NCBI GenBank assembly: GCA_032622095.1
Contig: CP136065.1
Location: forward strand, 245,951,474 to 246,015,473
From: Siphonodentalium dalli
Lineage: Eukaryota > Mollusca > Scaphopoda > Gadilida > Siphonodentaliidae
DNA: 64,000 bases
Reading direction: 5' to 3'
Each line of letters begins with the position of its first letter. Position 1 is the stretch's first letter. Below are positions 44,673 through 56,373 of this stretch, in pieces. Made by a program: the position numbers and the translations under genes. A model generated the notes under the pieces. It saw only the letters and a program-made list of their open reading frames with translations, did not search any database and was not told the DNA's origin.

Positions 44673-45199
44673 GTTGAGCAATATCTTACATAACACTAAA
44701 CGGAGAATATAGAAGGCCAAAGGGTCAATTTATACCAAGGCTAATTGAAACTCCTATCATGGTATGCTGACTAAAGACCTACATGTATTGAAGATCATAC
44801 CAGAAAACAAACCCTAGCATGGTATGCTGAATGGTATGCAGATGGTGTCAAAATTCTTCCAAGACAATCAATGAATTGTAATTGTAATAAATTGAGAAGA
44901 GAGGTAGTTGGCATGGTGGACTTGAGGGGAGATAACAAGCAAATGTTAACCCAAACTAAAAATACTCAATACAGTATATTTACACTCAAACATGCATTCG
45001 CGTTGTGGAACATGAATGCAGGACGTTGGTTGGTCGAAATTACGTCACATGACGTCGCGCGCTGACCCTAACTTGCATCCATTTTAGTGTAGACTCAACT
45101 TGCTCCGAGCCACGATAATAACGTTGGAAATAGACGCTTAAAACTCTTTTAATCTGCCAGTTGACTCGATCGAGTGTAAATATAAGTAATGAATATTTA

Positions 45200-45322
45200 T
45201 TTTGTTGCATTCCATAGAGTATGGATGCAAGTTGGTCTGACATTTTCATGTGTGGAACGCTTTCGCGTTCCACACAAAATGTCAGACCAACTTGCATCCA
45301 TACTCTATGGAACGCAACAAAA
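45200..45322. repeat. Near-perfect 123-bp palindrome
   Basis: Arms of about 59 bases (TTTTGTTGCATTCCATAGAG ... GTGTGGAACGC) around a TTTC centre. No TSD seen; likely a MITE or recent inverted duplication. Confidence 0.88.
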
Positions 45323-45378
45323 TCAACATCCATTTCTTAAGTACATGTAGATTACCATCATATTAATTTTCCTCCCTC

Positions 45379-45558
45379 TTAACTCTTACATGTACATGAT
45401 AGGAGCCTTGCATATACAAGAGAATGCACTGACTTACACGGTCAACGTAAATATTGTTAGGCCAATGTATGGGAGACTCGCTTGTATACAGGTAAGAGAA
45501 ATCAGAATGCACAGGGTTTTCACTAAATTTCATGAAGTTCCAGTCATGGAAGGGTTAA
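45379..45558 (-). mobile_element. piggyBac-like MITE, family C, copy C10, partial
   Basis: TTAACTCTTACATG start, CAGTCATGGAAGGGTTAA end, palindromes largely lost. Confidence 0.72.
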
Positions 45559-45771
45559 TTTGCCCAGAGATGCATCTTGTATAATAATGTTATAATACCT
45601 GAGCTATAAGCAACCAGTGATGTGAAGATTGCACCTTATCAAATTTATTAAACACAACAACCAGTTTTGGCTGGGTGTTTAACAAACTTTGAAACAACTT
45701 ATCTATTTACCAATTCACACCAGTTTTCCTGCAATCTTGTAGTGTTGGAAGATATACAGTAGATCAATCCG

Positions 45772-46235
45772 TTAACCCTTTACCCAACAGAACGGCCCTG
45801 TGCCAATGCATTCTCTTATATATGCCAGTCGACCATAGGTCGCCTCGCATATATAAGAGAATGCATTGGCTTAACACATATTAAAAATGATAAAATTGTC
45901 AAAGAATGTAGAAAAATATTATAAAAATTGTTAAAAAATGTAAGAAAAAATTATAAAATTGTTAAAGAATGTAAGAAAAAATGGTAAAAAGTGTTAAAAA
46001 AAGAATTTTTTTAGGCCAATGCATTCTCTTATATATGCGAGGCGACCTATGGTCGACTCGCATATATAAGAGAATGCATTGGCACAGGGCATAACTGTAA
46101 CCATCACAAATTGGTCAATGAACCGGTTCCAAAGATATCCATATTTGTATGGTGTTATTGAGACAGACCGAAGATATTTTAGGCTGTTGAAGCTTTATTT
46201 GGGCGTTTTTGGCGGTTTTGTTGGGTAAGGGTTAA
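45772..46235 (-). mobile_element. piggyBac-like MITE, family A, copy A7
   Basis: 464 bp, the longest form, because the spacer has an extra AAAAATTATAAAATTGTTAA-type unit. One base is lost in the right TIR (GGGTAAGGGTTAA). Confidence 0.92.
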
Positions 46236-46786
46236 ACCTGCCAGATAGGTTCCCTGAGCTTTAGTATATGAGCAAGCATTGTGGCAGTGGGGTGTATTGA
46301 GATAGGTACATGAAGGGGTAAAGGGGTATAGTTTTGGTAGGGGTTGTATTGTGGGGGTGGGGGGCATTAGAAAGGGTCGGCATGAATGAGACTGTGACCT
46401 GCTTACATGAAACATATGGATATAAGCATACTGTCTATTGTCCAAGGTAATACTACATATTTAGATTAAGGTCCATAAAGGTGTATAATATTAATTATTA
46501 CTTGTTTCTGAAATAAATTCAAACCAACTTTACCCCTTTGATGAAAGGTTTGTTTGAAACCCATGAAATTAATTTTGATTGCCCTGATATTGCTAGGAGA
46601 TGAGCAGCCAGTGTTCTGGTGGATTAGCTACATGATAAATTTGACAGGTGTGGCCTAATGTAGCTGGGAGAGGATGTTGTTCCTTATAAGTGGCCAGACC
46701 TGTCTACATTGTAACTGCCTCAGTACATGGGTGATTAATAGTAAAAAGACACAAGTGGATCGTATTATCACACAATGAGCCCTGTC

Positions 46787-47250
46787 TTAACCCTTTACCC
46801 AACAGAACGGCCCTGTGCCAATGCATTCTCTTATATATGCGAGTCGACCATAGGTCGCCTCACATATATAAGAGAATGCATTGGCTTAACACATATTAAA
46901 AATGATAAAATTGTCAAAGAATGTAGAAAAATATTATAAAAATTGTTAAAAAATGTAAGAAAAAATTATAAAATTGTTAAAGAATGTAAGAACAAATGGT
47001 AAAAAGTGTTAAAAAAAAGATTTTTTTTAGGCCAATGCATTCTCTTATATATGCGAGGCGATCTATGGTCGACTCGCATATATAAGAGAATGCATTGGCA
47101 CAGGGCATAACTGTAACCATCACAATGTGGTCAATGAACCGGTTCCAATGATATCCATATTACCAGTGTTATTGAGACAGACGGAAGATATTTTAGGCTG
47201 TTGAAGCTTTATTTGGGCGTTTTTGGCCGTTTTGTTGGGTAAAGGGTTAA
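46787..47250 (-). mobile_element. piggyBac-like MITE, family A, copy A8
   Basis: 464 bp, sister of A7 by tandem duplication; TTAA edges intact. Confidence 0.92.
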
Positions 47251-47970
47251 ACCTGCCAGATAGGTTCCCTGAGCTTTAGTATATGAGCAAGCATTGTGGC
47301 AGTGGGGTGTATTGAGATAGGTACATGAAGGGGTAAAGGGGTATAGTTTTGGTAGGGGTTGTATTGTGGGATTGGGAGGCATTAGAAAGTGTCGGCATGA
47401 ATGAAACCGTGACCTGCTTACACATATGGATATAAGCATACTGTCTATTGTCCAAGGTAATACTACATATTTAGATTAAGGTCCATAAAGGTGTATAATA
47501 TTAATTATTACTCGTTTCTGATATAAATTCAAACCAACTTTACCCCTTTGAAGATAGGTTTGTTTGAAACCTATTAAATTTATTTTGATTGCCCTGACAT
47601 TGCTACCAGATGAGACTTGTTCTGGTGGATTAGCTATATGAGAAATTTGACAGGTGTGGCCTAATGTAGCTGGGAGAGGATGTTGTTCCTTATAAGTGGC
47701 CAGACCTGTCTACATTGTAACTGTCTCAGTACATGGGTGATTAATAGTAAAAAGACACAAGTGGATCCTATTATCACACAATGAGCCCTGTGTTAATGTT
47801 TAACACTTTCTATACTAAATACTCATTGACAAGAAGTTCCCTTAGGAAATGTTCAGGTAATAAGGTCTTTTGTTGATCTAATTATCTAACTACCTGTGAT
47901 AATACAGGTCTGTGATTAATTATACATGTACTATTGTACCAGTGAACTGTGATATTAATACCTACAGTAA

Positions 47971-48154
47971 CAGTAATGCCCTAAGTAATCGACTCCTTAA
48001 CCACAGCAGAATTATGGGTAACTTTTCAGGATTTAGTAGGAAATATGGCTTGTTCTCCCCGAGAGCTTTCCGATGAATTACAACAAGCCATATTTCCGAC
48101 AAATCCTGAAAAGTTACCCATAATTCTGCTGTGGTTAAGGAGTCGATTATTTAG
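47971..48154. mobile_element. Palindromic mariner/Tc1-like MITE, copy 5, right tip lost
   Basis: CAGTAATGCCC start; the right arm stops at GATTATTTAG without the GGGCATTACTG tip. Confidence 0.82.
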
Positions 48155-48399
48155 TAACTTCAGGCGAAGAAAGCCCACAGGTTTGCAGTGACCACTTCTT
48201 TAGTATCCATGTGCATTTTTCACTATCTGTGGCATTTGGCGACATGCTTGTACAAATATATGTACTAGTACATTACCTTTAAAAACATATACATTTATTT
48301 TTCGTGTTTATTGAATTTAAAATAAACATTTCCCACCAATGAATTTGCACTTGTATTATCATGCTCAGTTATAATTAACATGCCTACAAATGAATGATA

Positions 48400-48780
48400 A
48401 ACCATTCATTACTTTTATACTGACTGGGTGGGAGAATCCATTTAGTATATGCCTTGTCACTGAGTCGCGGCCATTATTGTGTTGTTGTTGTTGGTATTGG
48501 TGCCAGGAAGCATTGAGCATCTTTAACACTATCAACACTTTTTCTGAGAGAAACAGAGGACAAGGCTGTGATAGATACCAGACATCTGAACACTTTCTAT
48601 CGCTATATTGAGTGGGTGATATCTTCCTGGACAGGGACCAACCTAGATTTTTCAAATTAGGATAAATCATTTCTCCCTGTTTGGTTATTAGGGAGAAGCA
48701 AACTGTATCAGGGAACAATTGGTAAGTTAAATTTTCACCCCAACATCACCCTTCTATATATTTTTCCATGTTCTTCTTAG
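48400..48780 (-). repeat. Dispersed CTAGGCTGGTCCCTG repeat, partial inverted copy
   Basis: Reverse complement of parts of 51400-51540: TTCTCCC boxes, a CCAACCTAG near 48637, and CCCCAACATCACCCTTCTAT at 48739. Accounts for the 117-codon minus frame here. Confidence 0.6.
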
Positions 48781-49730
48781 TTACGATGGTGGTACAAACT
48801 TATATGATTTTTCAAATTTACCGACTGTGAGTGCCTTATGTCTCTCTGAAGTGTTTTTCTCAGGGATTACATGGAGCACATAATGCCCAGTTTACCAAAG
48901 AAGAACAAACTCAAGATTTGAAGGCAAAGATATACCTCCAGCTGGGAACTTAACTACTTGATCCAAACACAACAAAATTAACTTTGGTCGTAAATTTTAA
49001 GCCTATGACAGCCCTTGAAATTTGGAAAAATGTCCCACAGCAAACTTAATGCTGTGGCATGTTAGATTCCAATTGTTGCCACAGCATTTCACACAGCACT
49101 TCTTATTGCCATGGCCAATTTTTCGAGGACTGCAAAGAACAGTTTTGTTTTTTCAAAGAGAAACAGAGAACTAACTCTATGCAGCCTGATTCTCTTGGCA
49201 GACAGATCTCCCTTATCTATGACTTATGACTGGCTTAGGTTTTATTTTTTAGTAACTATTTTAGTCACACAACATACACTCTCTTAAAACATGGCTATGA
49301 CATCACTCTGTTGTTCAATGCATTCTGTTTATAAGATAATGGATAGTTATTGCCGAAATAGTACATTATTTTATAAACAATGATCTATTATTTTAATAAC
49401 GGACGCTCAATATCACAACAGTTATTTCATTATCAACGGTGTCATTGTATATTCCTTGCATGTATAATACCATACTATATAGCAGAGATGAATTTTTCAA
49501 CAAAAAATTGTTTACTTAGAATAGAGCGAGGTGTTAAGAAAGATAAACCCACCCACTGCAGTCATATTCCCACATGGCAGTTTGCATCACCCATCATGAC
49601 AAAACCTGAACTTTTACTAATATACTATGTACTCTATATTCTGAGTAACCATCCGATCTGATAAAATAGTCAAATCCTTTATCATTAGGCATACCACACC
49701 AATCATGTAAGTTTAGTGCAAACAAATCTG
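48781..49730. other. No recognised gene; diverged dispersed repeats
   Basis: GATTTGAAGGCAAAGATATA and CCTCCAGYTGG near 48917 recur at 50418 and 51580. The rest is unassigned AT-rich DNA. Confidence 0.5.
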
Positions 49731-50127
49731 TTAACCCTTTACCCAACAGAAGGGCCCTGTGCCAATGCATTCTCTTATATATGCGAGTCGACCATAAGGT
49801 CGCCTCGCATATATAAGAGAATGCATTGGCTTAACACATTAAAAATTATAAAATTGTTAAAGAATGTAAGAAAAAATGGTAAAAAGTGTTAAAAAAAAGA
49901 TTTTTTTTAGGCCAATGCATTCTCTTATATATGCGAGGCGACCTATGGTCTTATATATAAGAGAATGCATTGGCACAGGGCATAACTGTAACTATCACAA
50001 TGTGGTCAAGGAGCCGGTTCCAATGATATCCATATTTGTATGGTTCTATTGAGACAGACCGAAGATATTTTAGGCTGTTGAAGCTTTATTTGGCCGGTTT
50101 TGGCCGGTTTGTTGGGTAAAGGGTTAA
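49731..50127 (-). mobile_element. piggyBac-like MITE, family A, copy A9
   Basis: 397 bp with TTAA edges. The second palindrome has lost part of its centre (CTATGGTC runs into TTATATATAAG). Confidence 0.92.
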
Positions 50128-50614
50128 AATCGAAATGAGAAAAATTAAGAGCAATACTCTAATAATATTCTTCAAGACCAAGAACAGCATGGCATGTGAA
50201 GAGCTGACTTAGTCTTGCCAAGACAGAAATTTTTATAGCATCTAATAAAAAAATCTAATAATAAATTCTCTAGGGTGGACACAACTTTATATGTGGTGCC
50301 AGCAGACAAATGGGGAACCACTAACATCATAATATACTAAAAGTGTTTCTCTCAAGACTCAGAGAATACATGTACATGTAGCACATCATTCACAGTTTAC
50401 CAAAGAACTACAAGATTTGAAGGCAAAGATATACCTCCAGTTACATGCACAACTAAAGGTATACCTCCAGTTGGACACTCACAGAGACCAGCATTGAGGG
50501 CCACTTAGAAGACATCTAAATTCTCAACAAAATAATGCCTCTTCTTCCTAGTTTTGTCCCAGGGAGAAGTGACTTCTCTGTTGTATACCAGTATAAAGTA
50601 TACCAGTACGGTAT

Positions 50615-51015
50615 GTTCCAACATGATTTTTAAAGACATATTATGTACTTGTTCGGGTGCGTGAAACTGATCAGTTAGTATCCAGGCGCTATATATGCCA
50701 GCTGGAGGAAGGTACCATTCTACTAACATCGCCGAAAATCTGAAGCAAATCGACCGTACCACTCCAAAGAAAACATCGTCTAGCTGAACTACACTCAAAT
50801 GTAAATATTTACTACTCGATTCGGGACGCATCTATCGGCGATAAACTAACGAAAATGATTTCGCCATCGAGAGTCACTGCATTTAATTAATATATAAGAA
50901 TGACGTGTGCATTGTCAATTTGAATATAATATTTGTAAAAATTACTACTTTGAACAAGATTATTCTCCATTTATATTTGACCACCCTACCGGAGTGTTTT
51001 ACATCACTTTAATGT
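50615..51015 (-). repeat. Dispersed ~400-bp repeat, copy 2 (inverted partner of 21870)
   Basis: ACATATTATGTACTTGTTCG, ATTCGGGACGCATC, TCGGCGATAA and CACCCTACCGGAGTGTTTTA mirror 21870-22272 in order. A 108-codon minus-strand frame starts in it and runs past its edge into the host repeat, so it is not a gene. Confidence 0.82.
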
Positions 51016-51095
51016 ATATTCACTGGTATACTTACTGATTATAATGGTGTTCTTTCTCACTATAATGGGTTTTTATAAATGGGCTCTTGTGTTGC

Positions 51096-51412
51096 ATAAT
51101 ATTTATTGGATCATAGAAGGGTGATGTTGGGGTGTATACTATTTATTGGATCATAGAAGGGTGATGTTGGGGTGTATAATATTTATTGGATCATAGAAGG
51201 GTGATGTTGGGGTGCATAATATTTATTGGATCATAGAAGGGTGATGTTGGGTGTATAATATTTATTGGATCATAGAAGGGTGATGTTGGGGTGCATAATA
51301 TTTATTGGATCATAGAAGGGTGATGTTGGGGTGTATAATATTTATTGGATCATAGAAGGGTGATGTTGGGGTGTATAATATTTATTGGATCATAGAAGGG
51401 TGATGTTGGAGT
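51096..51412 (+). repeat. 40-bp minisatellite, 8 copies
   Basis: Unit TATAATATTTATTGGATCAT plus AGAAGGGTGATGTTGGGGTG. The paralogous repeat at 58955-59000 has this segment once. Confidence 0.95.
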
Positions 51413-51686
51413 TTACATTGAAATTCAGCTGTAATTATTACTTCTCCCTGATAAAAGTCCACTTCTCCCAAAAAACCAAAAAGCAAGAAGTGACTTCTCC
51501 CAATTTAAAACCTCTAGGCTGGTCCCTGTCTCAGGGAATACATGTACATGTAGCACAAACGCAGTTACCAAACTAACTCAAGATTTGAAAGCAAAGATAC
51601 ACCTCCAGTTGGACACTCAACTACAAATGTACTTCAAAAATGTTCCAGGTCTAGTACCAGTACTTCTGATAACATTAACATGTCGA

Positions 51687-51940
51687 TTAACCCTTTCATG
51701 ATGGGAGCTGGGCTGGTGCAGCATTAAAGGTCGTGTATGTGCCAGTGCATTCTCTTATAGGGAGCCTCGCAAAAACAAAAAAGAGAATGCGCTGCCTTAC
51801 AAGGTCAAGGTAAATATTGTTAGGCCAATGTATTCTCTTATATATGCAAGGCTCCCTATGGGAGACTAGCATATATAAGAGAATGCATTGGTAAATGGTT
51901 TTCGCAAAATTTCAGGAAGCTCCAGTCATGAAAGTGTTAA
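51687..51940 (-). mobile_element. piggyBac-like MITE, family C, copy C11
   Basis: TTAACCCTTTCATGATGGGA start, TCATGAAAGTGTTAA end; right palindrome of the CTCCCTATGGGAG type well kept, left one truncated. Confidence 0.86.
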
Positions 51941-52437
51941 CTGTGTAACTTCTAACGTCTTCAGGACCAAGAGTGACATGTGAAGAACAAAGTCAACTTA
52001 AATTTCTATGAAATCTCAAGACTTTGAGGAAGAACCAAAATAACTCTTGGATGACAAACAAAGAACCGACTTTGTTTGGCCTGATTCTCCTGCCAGGTTG
52101 GACAGAACTTTATAAGCAGTGCCTTGTGCCAATGTGAAACTAATCACCAGATAGTAACTAATGATTTAAGTGGGTTGACACACAGTACAGACTTTACTTT
52201 GACTGGCTTGTTTCTCTAGGGAGCACAGAGAATTATACAGGCAGTACCTGAAGCCACATGTGAAGCTAATTGCCATGCAATAAAGATCTAGATGAGTTGA
52301 CACATGAAAACAGAATGATTGTTCACCTTCAAACATCACTAAGACATTATTTGTAACTTGTTGTTTGGATAGATGTCTTTATTGTTCAGGAGAAACAGAA
52401 AACAGACTTTCTCTTGGTGAACAGAAAACTCAAAAGG
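51941..52437 (+). repeat. Diverged ~110-130-bp repeat units
   Basis: CTTTGACTGGCTTGTTTCT, AGGGAGCACAGA, GCAGTACCTG, GTGAAGCTAAT and GAGTTGACACA recur in this order near 52110, 52200, 55600 and 57840-57980. An old repeat that hosts the array at 52438. Confidence 0.6.
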
Positions 52438-55400
52438 TTACACTGGTGTAAATATTTCCCATAGGCTTCAATGTTAACGTTTGTTGATCTGCATCAGAGG
52501 TCAAATGGAAACTGTTCAAACTGCCTTCGGATTATGTGAGCTTGACATCTGTGGAAACTTTCCCAATGAAAAAATCAACACCGTCTAGCAGGGAATCCAC
52601 TTCAAATTTTCGTTTTTTCATGACTAGGGTCAGTTCCGCACTAAAAAAATATTGTCATTTTTTCAATCACACTTAAAATTTCTAAACAGCCACAACAGAC
52701 TTCACCTTTAATGAATGGGCCTCTTGGCAAATGAAGTTTGTGGGAGAATGATTCCTTGAATTTTTGTCAACAGTTTACATTTAATTCATGCAACCAATCA
52801 CAGCCCAGAGTGTTTTAACTGTGAAACTCTATACTCCTCCCGCAACCGCAGGGGGAGCTGCCTATAGTATTTACACCAGTGTAACCTAAAGCGATAGCCC
52901 GCTTTTTCGCGGAATAATTGTAACTCCCTACATTTCTTCAGAATTGCCCATCAATGGAAAAAATGTGTTCAAAAACAATATCACTTCTGTGGTTCTTTAT
53001 TTATCACACACAATTTAACCCCACCCCCTTTAACAAATTATTCATCAAAAAAGCACAATTTTCCACCACCAGTCATGTTCAGGCCCCATTTTCACTCAGT
53101 TTTAGGGGTCTGGTGTTGCAAACTTGGATCAGCTATGGAAGACTGTACAATATTCTTTCCATGAGAGAACTTCTGGTGATGTGAGGTCATTGAATCCAGA
53201 TCTGATCAGCTGAGCATCAAGCGCATGACTTTATCAGCACATTGAAGAATAAAATATGACATTTTCAGGTCTGCAAGGGTGATCCAAGATAACTGGATGT
53301 GGGTGTATATTGAATTAGTTGAATAAAGATATGCTCTCTTTGAATTGCTGAAGCATTTTCTTAAATGTGTCCAAGTTTTAGTGCTATTAACCTTCAAATG
53401 ACCATACCCACCAGTGGAAATGACACACTTTTATGATATATATCTGTATATCACTGGCTATAAAATCCAAAATACTTGTTAGATTAGGTTCTTATAACAA
53501 TTGATATATGTGTCGTTGACATGCTCATGTTATGGGTCATTTGCATTATCATGTGACTATTACCACCTTGAAAAAATTTGAAAATACCTTGAAAAATTGG
53601 CATTTTTTATGAAAAATCTTACTATTTTTTTGGCTGATGTTAGTGAAATAAGACATCAGCAGCAAGAATAGCCACACCATGCATGAGGTATTCATTGGAC
53701 TGAAAGACCAGGCTCTGTAAAATGCATTAAAATGCTTTAAAGTGACTCCCAGGAATCAAAAATGATAAAAAGCTATATTTTCCCTTTAGGTTACACTGGT
53801 GTAAATATTTCCCATAGGCTTCAATGTTAACGTTTGTTGATCTGCATCAGAGGTCAAATGGAAACTGTTCAAACTGCCTTCGGATTATGTGAGCTTGACA
53901 TCTGTGGAAACTTTCCCAATGAAAAAATCAACACCGTCTAGCAGGGAATCCACTTCAAATTTTCGTTTTTTCATGACTAGGGTCAGTTCCGCACTAAAAA
54001 AATATTGTCATTTTTTCAATCACACTTAAAATTTCTAAACAGCCACAACAGACTTCACCTTTAATGAATGGGCCTCTTGGCAAATGAAGTTTGTGGGAGA
54101 ATGATTCCTTGAATTTTTGTCAACAGTTTACATTTAATTCATGCAACCAATCACAGCCCAGAGTGTTTTAACTGTGAAACTCTATACTCCTCCCGCAACC
54201 GCAGGGGGAGCTGCCTATAGTATTTACACCAGTGTAACCTAAAGCGATAGCCCGCTTTTTCGCGGAATAATTGTAACTCCCTACATTTCTTCAGAATTGC
54301 CCATCAATGGAAAAAATGTGTTCAAAAACAATATCACTTCTGTGGTTCTTTATTTATCACACACAATTTAACCCCACCCCCTTTAACAAATTATTCATCA
54401 AAAAAGCACAATTTTCCACCACCAGTCATGTTCAGGCCCCATTTTCACTCAGTTTTAGGGGTCTGGTGTTGCAAACTTGGATCAGCTATGGAAGACTGTA
54501 CAATATTCTTTCCATGAGAGAACTTCTGGTGATGTGAGGTCATTGAATCCAGATCTGATCAGCTGAGCATCAAGCGCATGACTTTATCAGCACATTGAAG
54601 AATAAAATATGACATTTTCAGGTCTGCAAGGGTGATCCAAGATAACTGGATGTGGGTGTATATTGAATTAGTTGAATAAAGATATGCTCTCTTTGAATTG
54701 CTGAAGCATTTTCTTAAATGTGTCCAAGTTTTAGTGCTATTAACCTTCAAATGACCATACCCACCAGTGGAAATGACACACTTTTATGATATATATCTGT
54801 ATATCACTGGCTATAAAATCCAAAATACTTGTTAGATTAGGTTCTTATAACAATTGATATATGTGTCGTTGACATGCTCATGTTATGGGTCATTTGCATT
54901 ATCATGTGACTATTACCACCTTGAAAAAATTTGAAAATACCTTGAAAAATTGGCATTTTTTATGAAAAATCTTACTATTTTTTTGGCTGATGTTAGTGAA
55001 ATAAGACATCAGCAGCAAGAATAGCCACACCATGCATGAGGTATTCATTGGACTGAAAGACCAGGCTCTGTAAAATGCATTAAAATGCTTTAAAGTGACT
55101 CCCAGGAATCAAAAATGATAAAAAGCTATATTTTCCCTTTAGGTTACACTGGTGTAAATATTTCCCATAGGCTTCAATGTTAACGTTTGTTGATCTGCAT
55201 CAGAGGTCAAATGGAAACTGTTCAAACTGCCTTCGGATTATGTGAGCTTGACATCTGTGGAAACTTTCCCAATGAAAAAATCAACACCGTCTAGCAGGGA
55301 ATCCACTTCAAATTTTCGTTTTTTCATGACTAGGGTCAGTTCCGCACTAAAAAAATATTGTCATTTTTTCAATCACACTTAAAATTTCTAAACAGCCACA

Positions 55401-55590
55401 ACAGACTTCACCTTTAATGAATGGGCCTCTTGGCAAATGAAGTTTGTGGGAGAATGATTCCTTGAATTTTTGTCAACAGTTTACATTTAATTCATGCAAC
55501 CAATCACAGCCCAGAGTGTTTTAACTGTGAAACTCTATACTCCTCCCGCAACCGCAGGGGGAGCTGCCTATAGTATTTACACCAGTGTAA
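52438..55590 (+). repeat. 1353-bp unit in tandem, 2.3 copies, visually identical
   Basis: A 447-bp element with TIRs TTACACTGGTGTAAATA occurs at 52438-52884, 53791-54237 and 55144-55590. Two copies of a 906-bp spacer (CCTAAAG to CTTTAGG) separate them. Landmarks repeat at exactly 1353 bases and no difference was seen. The spacer's 76-codon frames at 52954 and 54307 are identical because the DNA is identical; no protein family recognised. Could be a real recent amplification or an assembly artefact. Confidence 0.95.
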
Positions 55591-55829
55591 CCTAAAAGCA
55601 GTGCCTGCAGATGCATGTAAAGCTAATCACCATAGTAACTAACTATTTAAATAGGTTGACACAAGGAACAGACTTTGACTGGCTTGTTTCTATAGGGAGC
55701 ACAAAATATTTCAACAATGGCTGGACTGATGTTTGCAAAGCAACAGAAACAGCCATTTTGATTATGTTCAGTTTGGAATAAACAACATATCCATTATTAT
55801 AATATTTTATAACATTAGATTAGCAAAAC

Positions 55830-55935
55830 AGCGCGAAAATGAAAACTTTAGATAAAATAAATGGTACTTATTCTTAACAGCATCAGTTTGTCCTACCAGC
55901 ATCATATCAAATGACCACTTAACCAGGGGTAAATA
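55830..55935 (+). repeat. Partial copy of the 27845-28970 element
   Basis: GCGAAAATGAAAACTTTAGA, ACAGCATCAGTTTGTCCTAC and ATGACCACTTAACCAGGGG match 28820-28965 with substitutions. Confidence 0.68.
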
Positions 55936-56373
55936 AGCATCTGTACACATGTTTGAATCACAGGTCCCCTGATGCGACAACACCACTGTGAGTATACACC
56001 TTAATACAAGGTTTATATCTATTGGACCTACTAGTATAGAGCATAGACTAACCTGCAATCAATATTTATCAATATCCCCTGTGCATAAGATAATGCAGCA
56101 TACCCAGTTCTTTAGACCATATTCGCACCTTTAATTTGTTGTATCTCCCAAATCGATAGGTGTGCACACTTTTGAAACCAGACAAACCCTTGAACAGATT
56201 CCCATCACATTTAGCATAGTACACGTACTACTGCAAAATTTATACAGCTGAGGTCACACAAACAGGACCACACATGGTCAATCATTGTGACAAGTGGAAT
56301 TCTGCAGTAGTACTATGCTACCGGTATATTAGTTGGGAATCTGTTCAAGGGTTAGTCCGATTTTGAAAGTGTG

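Larger units (their letters stand above)
42650..44870 (+). repeat. Background of diverged ~150-bp units between the MITEs
   Basis: GAGGGCCCCAGGGTCAATC, GGCTAATTG and TGCTGATTAAAGATGTT patterns recur near 42715, 43265 and 44705. The MITEs have inserted into this older repeat. Confidence 0.5.
45772..47796 (+). repeat. Tandem duplication of a ~1.01-kb unit, each opening with a family A MITE
   Basis: Copy 1 is 45772-46786 and copy 2 is 46787-47792. Each has a MITE (A7, A8) plus about 545 bp starting ACCTGCCAGATAGG and ending ATGAGCCCTGT. All four internal boundaries and both outer ones fall on TTAA. The copies differ at scattered sites, so the event is not very recent. Confidence 0.9.
50530..51550 (+). 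repeat. Dispersed repeat with TTTTGTCCCAGGGAGAAGTG, split by an inserted block
   Basis: Left part 50530-50612 and right part from 51016 match 58800-59060, which lacks the middle. The inserted middle is the inverted copy of 21870-22272. The right part carries the minisatellite at 51096-51412. Confidence 0.75.

Noticed and set aside
52954-54750. Identical ORF pairs of 76 and 63 codons
   Set aside because: They are identical because the 1353-bp DNA unit is identical; no family match or splice context.
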